Notes under the pieces: model-generated | What the model was told of the DNA's origin: nothing | What the model saw: the letters and a program-made list of their open reading frames with translations, nothing else | Database searches by the model: none | Part shown: in pieces, positions 49,601 to 61,600 of the stretch | Layout of the letters: every line of letters begins with the position of its first letter | Numbering within the stretch: the first letter of the stretch is position 1 | Source: Megalonaias nervosa | Lineage: Eukaryota > Mollusca > Bivalvia > Unionida > Unionidae | Direction: 5' to 3' | Length of the DNA: 64,000 nt | NCBI GenBank assembly: GCA_016617855.1 | Contig: JAECUM010092842.1 | Span: forward strand, 310,001 to 374,000 | Program-made: the position numbers and the translations under genes

Positions 49601-52600
49601 ATTATCCTTTTCCTCTAATGAGATGTCATCCTTTTCCTCTAATGAGATATTATCCTTTTCCTCTAATGAGATATCATCCTTTTCCTCTAATGAGATATTA
49701 TCCTTTTCCTCTAATGAAATATTATCCTTTTCCTCTATCAGAGATAAGAATGCTTATGACATCCCTTTTCACACTGACCCAGTTCCTTGCAGGTACTTCA
49801 AAGCTCTCACTTTGTCCTGTAGATGAGTGGAATGGTCCAGGCAACAAAGTGGTTTCATCAAGACTGATTATCCGTAAGTGGGTTCCTGTTCTTGATAATG
49901 AATGCTGCCATCATGAAGGAGACTGACCCATCCTGTCAGAACTGTAAGCAGTTGATGTCAACTGACAAAGCATGTATTACAGCTAGTACAATTAGGCAGC
50001 AAGTCTTATATGACAGATGAGCTAATGACACTGTGAAATGTCACTGAACACCATTAGAGCTAGATACATGACACTTGGGTGAAAGACAGTGACATCAGTG
50101 TAGATAACTGTGCTGACACTTTTGTAATTTTGATTTCACACCTGGTGGTATGTAAAGAGTGTGTAGGTACGGTTGAAGTAGTTTTTCAAAAATTTCAAAT
50201 AGCATTTGTCTCACATCCCTGGTTTGTGTGATCAATGACCCAAGTTCCAACATGTGTCAGACTGGATCAATGGGTCATACACTGGAGAATTTATCCATAG
50301 GTCACAGCACAGAATTAATCAAGATCCTCACACATTAACCACATTATACACTTGACTGGCAATGAAAGACATCTTATACATGATAATGACACTGGAGTCC
50401 ACCCCTACCCCAATGGACTTAGCCCATGAGTCTAAACTTAGAATCTATTTAGATCCCCACCCTATTACCACATATACATATTTCTGTGCATAAAAGACAA
50501 ATTTGAACATGCTACTGACATTATTCCCAACATCCATTCTTGCCCACTATGGGAGTAAACTCCTTAGTCATAGCTTTGAAAGTATTGAGGTCCCCATCAG
50601 TGTGTGAAACTTACAAAAAAATTCTGCAACCCCACAGGACCAGTAATCTGAAAATGCTCATGTTAGTGTCTATAATCAACTGGTTCAACATTTCATTGTA
50701 CAAGAAGACAAAATGAAGTCAATGACTCATGGTAAATGCAGGCAGACAAGAATATCAGCCCTTGGTAAGGTTATTTATATACTGAAACATGCAAAATAAA
50801 GATGAATACAAAAAAAGATATCTATATGTCAAATTTATTACATTGTTTTCAATTCAGCATAACATGGCCAGTGTTTACTGACCATATCAGTTACGCTTAC
50901 TGTCCCACTAGTCCAGATCCATCTATATATAGCTCATTTACAGGTTGGGCATCAGAATCTGTTGCTGCCACTGATGACCAGTCTGAATCTTAGAAATAAG
51001 AATCAGGATCTGCATCCACTGACATGTCACCAATGGGAGTATCAGAACTAGATCCAGTCTCCAATGATGAGGTTCTGGTACCAAAAGTACAGCTACTCAT
51101 GAAATTAGGTCTGCAGAAAAGATGTACAGTGGATACTCGATCAATGCTTCCACATCAGCAGAATGCAGCTGAACATATAACAGCATTGTCATGGTCTTGG
51201 CATGTATCCTATTTCTATATTCCAACAGAATTCTATAATCCCAACTGTTTTTAGAACATCATTTTTATAGTGTTGTACTCCTTGTAAATAGTTCTTATTT
51301 TTCCTTGACAGTGTTAGGCTTTTCTGCCAGCCTCTGGTTACTTCAGGGTATTCAAATTCAAGTTGTTTACCTTCTCATCTCACCAAGATTCTCAACTGGT
51401 CATCAGAAACACGTAACTGTTATTTATTTTTCACTTGGTTCCTATTATTTCTTTTAGTATCATAAAATATCCAATTTGTAGATTAAATTTATAAACATTA
51501 CTTAAAAATCCAGCTAGCAAGATGGACTGCCTACACAATTTTGCCTCCGCCTGCTATAAAATTAGCTGGCATCAGACTGGCACGTTGGCAGTAATCTGAT
51601 ACACTGATCCCCACCATATAACCATGTTCATACCTATTTTGAACATGAAAAGACCAATGCACAAATTTAAATGACATCTAGCTTTGGGGCAGTTCTAATG
51701 CAAGAGGATCAGAGAGGAGGTCAATATGGAGAATGTAGGGATGCATGTTTTACAATCATAGAATTCGGGGGGGGGGGGCATTACTTTGTTTAATCGTGAT
51801 GTTCTGTGACAGATGAAACACAAGCCTGACTTGACTGACTTCAAAAATTAATCTTTTATATGCACTTAACAAAGACTTAATTATGTGCAACTTAAGATAA
51901 TGATTGGGGTAGTCAAAAGTTTCAAATGTAGTATTTCTTTAAAACTGTAACAGGTCAGCATGGAAAGTTTGTCACATTTTGTTCTGAGCAACAAATAGGT
52001 TCTATCAATAATTACTGAAATTTTGAAAATGGACTAAAATGTATTGAATGTCTGATAGTATCATGCAAACACTGTGAAGAATTCATGTGGTTCTGATGAT
52101 ATTTGCCAGGCCTGTATGAAACTCAATGGTGATTTAGTCTGACCCCTTTAAGCTGCACCTCCAAAACACATGCAAAACTAGGCTTAAGGGGGTCAATCCC
52201 AGAATTACCATGATCCTGCCTCATCCAGGCAAGTATGACTCCCAAAGAAAAACATGTAAACACCATCATAGAATGACAGTATGTGTAGTCCACTGGGTTG
52301 TTTAGTCAACTAATTAAACAATTTATAGCAATTATACTAAACCACCTATAGTCTCTCAATGTTTCCTCCTCTACAACTGGGATGAATAAATCACCAGCTT
52401 ATATAGCCAGCTGCCAAAATTATGTTGGCCAATAAAGCTCTGCTTTTGATTGGCTGGTGCAGAATCAACGGCAGGCAATGATAGGAGTGAATCTCTGTAA
52501 TATGATCGGCTAGCAGCAGAGAAGTTTCAAATCCCTTTCAGAAAATGAATTAAAGATGGACTAAACTGATTTGGGAAACTAGACTGAAAACAATATTTAT

Positions 52601-55600
52601 CTTGCCAAAAGTCATTACAAAATTAATACATCAAGAACACACTCCCAATTTTCATGTAAAAAAGAACAAGAACCTGACAAGGGCTATAATAAATGAGAAA
52701 ACAGTAAAGTTACATGTAATAAACATTGCAATTTGTAAAACTCAATACATATTCAACTTTCTACAAAGACTTTCTATTCTGTACAGTAAAGAAGCTAAAC
52801 AATGAAGAACCATTTATGCCAGAGTAAATTATAGGTAACCTTTATTTCTTTTAATTTTTGTTCTTGAATCTTTCTTGCGCTGAGCACTTTTCATGCACTA
52901 CTTGTGAGCAAACTAATCTCCATTCACATACTGCTAGTACTTCTGCTTACCTGATATGTCATAGCCTACAATTTGTACAGCATGGTTGTTATAGTTGTAG
53001 CAGTGCCATTGGATAATACCACCCTGGTAGTTCTGCCAGGTTGTGGCATCAACAGAGACAGTCAGAGGGCCGACTGTGGCCAGTAACTGAAGCATCTTAT
53101 CTTCACTGCCAACATATCTGTCATAACAAACATATAAATGAAAGAGAAATCAAGAATGGACATATTGAATGAGAACGGACCTCCTGGACGAGTAGAGTGA
53201 CTGTCAATCAACTATCACTTAAATGTCAACAGCCTGTTAGCAAATCTAATCACCCATCAATATGTAGTTGTTTATTTAACTGTATTTTTTTTTCCATGTA
53301 CTGGATCAAACAAGAGATCAGTCAGAAACCCTTGCAGATTATACTATCCTATGTATACTGTTTCAAATCTGCAAAGCTTCAGAAACTACCTACCATTCAA
53401 GTTTCATCATACTTTCACTACACAGAGTACACACTTGCTTGTAAGTTAAGTCAAACTGCAAACAACAAAGATCCTGATCTATTGTAGCATAATGCACCTG
53501 CTGATCAGGGTCTATGTTGTTTGCTCTACTGATTACTCCTGGCATAGGTCCAGATCTGCCAGCACATTATGTAACAGCAGAACTGAATCTGTGCAGTTTG
53601 CAATTGGGTTTGTCTTATAAGTATGTATAGTACTCTGTCCATGATTTTTCTCAAGGTCAAAAATCTTAAAAAATAGCATCTTCTCTTGTTTGAAAACGTC
53701 AATTAATCAAGTTACTGCTTTTATGCAGAATGGGAACAAGTTAAGAGAGGTCATTAAAAAATATGCTGAGTCAGCTGTATCACCCACCCCATCAAAATGC
53801 TTGTTAGAGGGCAGAAGGATCTGTCAAAGAATTCATATCCAAAAGAAGTTCATGTTTACAAAGCATAAAATGACTGACATCTTGAGTTTTGCTTCTGAAA
53901 CAAAACTGTGAATGATGGGAGGATGGATATATGGACAAATGAAGAATAAAATACAAATATTGAAAATGAAGAATTCTAAAGAGCCTCTACAACAAAAACC
54001 AACTAGACCACTAATCAATTATGTGTTGCAAGATTCCTAGATACCCTAAACAGTCTCGGAGTTATGCTCCAAAACTGAACGTGTAAATGATGGATGAATG
54101 ATGAAACACGGAAATGGATAAAAACATTAAAAATAGTAAAACTGAAGAACTGTGAAGAACACAAAGTACATCTACACCATTAGCCTTACATGTGCAAAAC
54201 ATTTCACAGAAATATCTTAAACAGACTTTAAATTATGCTCCAGAAACAAAAGTGTGATCAATGAATAGGTGGATGATCAGACAAAAACATACAAAATACT
54301 GAAACTGAAGAAAAGCGATTAACAAAAGACACATCTACACCACTAGTCTTGTATATGTACCAAGGTCTAACTTTTGGAAAATGAACATGTTATGGACTTT
54401 TGTTAAAATGATATAGTGCTGCTTAGGGGATATATAAAAGTGTACTGTGCATCCAGTAATCTCATGTCATACTGTGATTCATTATATAAAAATATATAGT
54501 TCAATCAGTTCAATGGTATCTGTTATCATGCAGATTATGCTTTACAGTGAGGTGCTTTATAGTAAGTTCTACTATATATCACTCATTTGCTTTCCTGCTT
54601 TTATTCTGAGATTAATTTGTAAACCAGAATCACACAAGAATACAATGAGCAGAAAAACAAACACCCACCCCTTGTCAACTAGTCCACTATATAGCCACTA
54701 ACTGGGCATATTTGACTGGAGATTACTGACCAACAGGTACTGATAAGATTGACATTTGATCAAGGTAAGCAGTCTTCAATTAAATGTACTGTACAGAAAT
54801 ATTTGTTTATTCTCTTATCAAACTTACAATGACCTTCATCTTAGACCCCAAAATCTAAAGGTTTCTTTCTTACCCTACGTGCAAGCCATCCACAAAATTT
54901 GGTCAATGTATGTAGTCTAGAACTAAAGTTACTATACAAAACCATTTTTCTTCTTTCAGTTACAGTGATCTTGACCTTTGACCTTTTGCTGTGGCTCCCT
55001 CATTAATAGGCTTTTCTTCTTGTTCAATGTTTAAGCCATTCAAAAATTTGGTGACAGTATAGTCTTGAACCTGATGATTTTGTGCAGAAACCATTTTTCA
55101 CTTTTCAGACAGTGATCTTGACCTTGGACTATTTTGACCCCAAAATAAATAGGCTTAATCTGTAAAATTACTCCAAGTTCAAATTATCCACAAATGTTAG
55201 TTAATGTCTGAGATGTATAACTGATGTTATTGTGCCAAAACCATTTATCTTCTTTCATGCACATTTATCTTGACCTTTGACCTTTTGACCCTCAAATCTG
55301 TAAGCTTCTTCTTTAACCCAAGTGAAAGCAATGCATAAAGTCCTGTTAACCCAAGTGAAAGCAATGCATAAAGTCCTGTCAAGGTCTGTGATGTAAACTA
55401 ATGTTATTGTGTAGAAACTATTTTTCTTCTTTCTGTAGCAAAGTCTAAATAGTATGTGATTGAAGATTCAGCCAAAAATAAATAATATTTAAGTCAGAAA
55501 TGTATGGGACAATGTTATGTCATTGACTTTGTGAAGCACTCTCAAGATCAAGATTGTTTTTTTATATACCTCACATTTTTTGAAAATACAAAATAGCAGT

Positions 55601-58600
55601 GAAGGAAACAATATCTATCCAATACAATGTTATTACAATTACATAAACAAATATTAAAACAATTTGTAATCCTAACTATGGACTCTTGTCATGAACTAGA
55701 AAGTGTGAGTGAAAGGTGACATGTTAAGATAAATATGTTTGTAACTGACACTCTGAAAAAATTTATAATTTAATTAATAAAAATGAAAAAAGTTTCTTTC
55801 TTCTCAACATAAGTCTTATAGATATTCTTGATTATTATTGCAACTAGTGTTCTACCACTGTGACTTTGTGATGTTTTATACAAAGTATTTGCATATTTAA
55901 ATGATAATATAATATAGTTAACCTTATTGTTTGAATCACTTCTAATAATCAGAAAATCAACCCTAAGGCAGATGCGCAATGTACACATTATGTGTATCGA
56001 GTGGTTATGTTGCATTTTCTGTGACACATTTTTATACAATAGCAAAACAATCGCCTGAAAACACCATATTAGCTGCTTTTATGTTGATATCATTGTTTCA
56101 ATTTAAAACATTTGTTGTTCAAAAGCTTATTAAAACATCTGAGTTATGTACTATGACAAATTAAATCCGAAATTTATCTACTATATTTGTTGCCATGGCA
56201 ATGGACAATTAAAAATTGCTGCACACTATTCCTGCCAAAAATATCAAGCTTGTTACTACATCAGATTAATATGTAAATTTCATCAAGTTAGGACAAAAAA
56301 TAAGTCAAATATGACATACAGTGACTGGGATGACTGAGGTGGAAAGGTTAACCTTAAAATATATTGGTTTCTTCCTCACCCCCAATGCAAGCCATCTACA
56401 ACATTTGATGAACACAGATGATGTAGACAAATGTTATTGTGCAGAAACTAGTAAGGGTACAAATTGCTGGACAGACAAATGAATGGATGAATGAACAAAT
56501 GTATGGATGGAGAGACACTGTAACATATAAAAAGTTAAAAAGCATTAAGAAATTATAAATATCAAACATGAAGAAACTAAAATACCTTTGCTGGAATAAT
56601 CTGGTGGATACTAACCGGTTACATGTGAAATCAGTGACTACAATCCCCACAAATTCTGATGGCTGCATTTTACAAAAGTTGGATTGGTCTGTCAGGGGAT
56701 ATTCAGCATCTATAACCATCTGGGGCCTAGCCTGCAATAGCAGAAAAAAATAAGGATTATTATTCTTTTACCCAGCCTTACCAAAGTGGCTCAGACAGTA
56801 CACCACACATCAGCAGTCATAACAAAGTGGCTGAGACGGTACACCATACATCAGCAGTCATAACAAAGTGGCTGAAACAGTACACCATACATCAGCAGTC
56901 ATAACAAAGTGGCTGAGACAGTATACTATACATCAGCAGTCATAACAAAGTGGCTGAGACAGTACACCATACATTTGCAACCTAACAATAAATTATATTC
57001 ATCATGCAGTAAGTGTTTATCATCTACATACAAACTTCCATGTTCTACCTTCAAATGGGGCTTTTGACAGTAATTTGTTGATAGATATTACCTTCAAATA
57101 TGGTTTTGACGTTAATTTGTTGCAAGATCCTTGAAATGGGGTCTTGACAGTCATTGTTGCTAGATCCTTGAAATGGAGTTTTGACAGTCATTCATTGCTA
57201 GATCCTACCTTTAAATGGGGTTTTGACAGGCATTTGTTACTAGATCCTACTGTCAAATGAAGTTTTTTACAGTAATTTGTTGCTTGATCCATCCTTCAAA
57301 TGGGCAATTGACAGTCATTTGTTGCTATATCCTACCTTCAAATGGGGTTTTGACAGCAATTTGTTACTAGATCCTACCTTCAAATGGGGTTTTTGACTAA
57401 TTTGTTGTTAGATCCTTCAAATGGAGCTTTGACAGTAATTTATTGCCAGATCCTCGCTTATAATGAGGTTCTGAACATTATTTGTTGCTAGATCCTTCAA
57501 ATGGGATTTTGACAGTAATCTGTTGATAGATCCTACCTTCAAATGGGATTTTGACAGTAATCTGTTGATAGATCCTACCTTCAAATGGGATTTTGACAGT
57601 AATCTGTTGCTAGATCCTACCTTCAAATGGGGTGTTGAAAGTAACCTATTGCTAGATCCTACCTTCAAATGGGGCTTTTGACATTAATTTGTTGTTAGAT
57701 CCTTCAAATGGAGCTTTGACAGTAATTTATTGCCAGATCCTCGCTTATAATGAGGTTCTGAACATTATTTGTTGCTAGATCCTTCAAATGGGATTTTGAC
57801 AGTAATCTGTTGATAGAACCTACCTTCAAATGGGGTGTTGAAAGTAACCTATTGCTAGACCCTACCTTCAAATGGGGTGTTGAAAGTAACCTATTGCTAG
57901 ATCCTATCTTCAAATGGGGTGTTGACAGTAATCTGTTGCTAGATCCTACTTTCAAATGGGGTTTTTACAGTAGTTAGTTGCTAGAGCCTACCTTCAAATG
58001 GGGTGTTGAAAGTAACCTATTGCTAGATCCTACCTTCAAATGGGGCTTTTGACATTAATTTGTTGCTAGATCCTCAAATGAGGTTCTGACAGTATCTGTT
58101 GTTAGATCCTACCTTCAAATGGGGCTTTTGACATTAATTTGTTGCTAGATCCTTCAAATGGGGTGTTGAAAGTAATCTGTTGCTAGATCCTACCTTCAAT
58201 TGGGGTTTTGACAGCAATTTGTAGCTAGATCCTACCTTCAAATGGGGTTTTGACAGTAATCTATTGCTAGATCCTACCTTCAAATGGGGTATTGACTGTA
58301 ATCTGTTGCTAGATCCTACCTTCAAATGGGGTTTTTACAGTAGTTAGTTGCTAGAGCCTACCTTCAAATGGGGTGTTGAAAGTAATCTGTTGCTAGATCC
58401 TACCTTCACATGGGGCTTTTGACATTAATTTGTTGCTAGATCCTTCAAATGAGGTTCTGACAGTATCTGTTGTTAGATCCTACCTTCAAATGGGCTTATG
58501 ACAGTAATCTATTTTTAGATCCTACCTTCAAATACGCTTTTGAAAGTAATCTGTTGCAAAATTTGTGCTGAATAGTATCATGATAAAGATTTATCTGCTA

Positions 58601-61600
58601 AAGAATCAGCAACTAATTACTGACCCTTCTTCCTGAGCATGAGCCTTACTGCAGTATCTAGGTTCTTCAAGTTTATTTTCACCTACTGCCTTGTCTAGGG
58701 TATCACTTGCATTGAGATTCTGCTATTATATATTGCCCAATGTCTTGTCGAGGGTACCATTAGCAAATCTACTCTTATTTTCAACCAGTGGTTTGTCTTG
58801 AGCACCACCAGCAAATGGGTTGTCTAGTGTACCACCAGCATTCTACTTTTATTTTCAACCACTGCCTTGCCTAGTGTACCATCAGCATCTAGAGTTTGCT
58901 CCATTTCATATTTTTTATCATGAAAAGAAATAGCACCTGGAGTCTGGTTTATTAACATTGTCCTATCTTTTCCCCTTTTTCTCAAATTTTGCTTATTTAT
59001 CACTACTTTCAAGAGACTGTTTTCAACTGGTCTCTTTGCGGGTTTCTTCAGTAATGGACACCTCTGCAAGACTGTAGTGTAACATATAATAAATTTATCC
59101 ACACTGCAATCTAGGTCAATGCATACTGATTGCCAACAACAAGATTCTGATGCTTTATATACAGTACATTTGGCAAAATTAACATTTCAAAGTGCACCAT
59201 TGGATATCAAAGTGATAAAAGACCAGTTTCATATTAAACAACAAGAAAAATTAGATTCTGTTTTAAAAAGAAATTAAACTTACCAATAGTCCAAAGTAGT
59301 GACACTGAAATTGTTATTTATTTTTAAAATTTCACCAGATACACACGTAAAACCATGTTAGTGAATTTTTAAATGCAATGGTGTAAAATTTTTAATAGGC
59401 AGTGAACATCATCAAACTCTTCATTAATGAAATATGTAATTATGGATACTTCAAAAATGATAAAAGTGGGATGGGGGGGGCTAGATTAAACAACTAAAAC
59501 TACCTTGCTCTTGAATAAACTGAAACCAATCTTACTATACATACAAAAATTTTGGTAAAAACATTCATGACCAATACTGTCCAGAAACTCGGGGTGCACC
59601 AAAGTTATTCGGATGAAAAATTTAGGGTATCCAAAATATATAGGGTGTATGAAAGCACAATGTAAAGTCTGCATCGGAAAATAAAACCTTTAAAATCTGA
59701 TCTGCCCACACTTCTGTAAAGTCTGCCTATATGTAATGTACAGACAGCCAAAAAGGACACTGCTGATCTGCCCACACTTCTGTAAAGTCTGCCTATATGT
59801 AATGTACAAACAGCCAAAAAGGACACTGTTCATCTGCCCACACTTCTGTAAAGTCTGCCTATATGTAATGTACAGACAGCCAAAAAGGACACTGCTGATC
59901 TGCCCACACTTCTGTAAAGTCTGCCTATATGTAATGTACAAACAGCCAAAAAGGACACTGCTGATCTGCCCTTACACTTCTGTAAAGTCTGCCTATATGT
60001 AATGTACAGACAGCCAAAAAGGACACTGCTGACTTAGCTGTCCTATCTGACATGAAGAATGAAGCCATCAATAGTTCTGTAAGCTATATATTTCCAATCA
60101 GACAAAACTTCATCTTATGTTTAACACTCCTCAGTATTCTATTCAATAGAACAGTAATTGAGTAAATCAATCTATCTTTTCCAATTTCCAGGTTATGGCA
60201 ATTCAAAATTATCCCGAAATTTATTCAATAAGAAATATTTCATGTATTAAAGTTACAATGAAAAATATAATTCAAAGTGAAATCAAAGCTCAGCAAATAT
60301 GTGTAACATTAAAAATTTGCTTTTATGTAATCTGAGCAATATATGGTTAATATCAATTTATTTTAACTGTACTAACTCCATAACAATACAAATCTCTCAA
60401 CATTACAGTAACTTCAAATGAAGAAGTCTGTGATAGTAGTGTAATAAAAGCTTGATTTTATTTTCAAAGAGATTAATCGGAATTAATTAAATCTATTTGC
60501 AAATATAAATATTGCTAAATCAACAGTGCCATGAGAAATGACAACATAAGATATAAGGTCTCTTTTGATTCAATAATGAGAAAAAGCAGCAACATACATA
60601 TTGTGCAGACCACTCTGGTGGCCTAAGTGGTTAGAGCATTCAATTTGGATGCAGGAGGTCATGGGTTCGAACCCTGGCCAAGTCACCACAAAGGCATATA
60701 TAAATAGTACTTGCAGCTGCCTCACTTGATGCTCAGTATTAAGAGGTCAGTGTTAGGACTGGTAAGCCTGATGTCAGGATAATGTGACTGGGTGGGACAT
60801 CATGCCACATGACTGCGGCATGATGCCCCAGTGCTAGACATCACTATAAACTGTCACACTGCGGACATCATAGTGATATGACTCAAATCATTAAAGCCAC
60901 ATTAAAAATCCCAAACACACACATACTTATTGTGCATCTTTAGTCCCAGCACATATAATGACAGGCAATTCTCAGCTCAGGACTTACACTTTCCTCTGCT
61001 CAACATCTGGACCAAGGTTTCCTCTGAATTCTCTGACTTCCATCTCAAAGACCATCTCATATCAGCATCTGAACCATGGCTTCTTCTGAATTCTCTCCTC
61101 TCTACCTCAAAGACCATCATGTATCAACATCTGAACCATGGCTTCTTCTGAATTCTCTCCTCTCTACCTCAAAGACCATCATATATCAACATCTGAACCA
61201 TAGCTTCTTCTGAATTCTCTCCTCTCTACCTCAAAGACCATCATGTATCAACATCTGAACCATGGCTTCTTCTGAATTCTCTCCTCTCTACCTCAAAGAC
61301 CATCATATATCAACATATGAACCATAGCTTCTTCTGAATTCTCTCCTCTCTACCTCAAAGACCATCATGTATCAACATCTGAACCATGGCTTCTTCTGAA
61401 TTCTCTCCTCTCTACCTCAAAGACCATCATATATCAACATCTGAACCATAGCTTCTTCTGAATTCTCTCCTCTCTACCTCAAAGACCATCATGTATCAAC
61501 ATCTGAACCATGGCTTCTTCTGAATTCTCTCCTCTCTACCTCAAAGACCATCATGTATCAACATCTGAACCATGGCTTCTTCTGAATTCTCTCCTCTCTA

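Noticed and set aside
49118..49742. CRISPR-like array
   Set aside because: Units are contiguous without unique spacers and the context is eukaryotic intron; it is a minisatellite.
49497..49926. Two long overlapping repetitive ORFs (NEILSFSS and MRYYPFPL repeats)
   Set aside because: They arise because the 24-bp minisatellite unit is a multiple of three; no splice context, no homology and the frame changes at the 25-bp units.
57417..58325. Minus-strand repetitive ORFs (KVGSSNRLLS repeats)
   Set aside because: By-product of the 42-bp array; present in several registers with no start context or conserved domain.
59690..60002. ORFs on both strands with 22-residue repeats
   Set aside because: Explained by the 66-bp tandem repeat, which is open in several frames.
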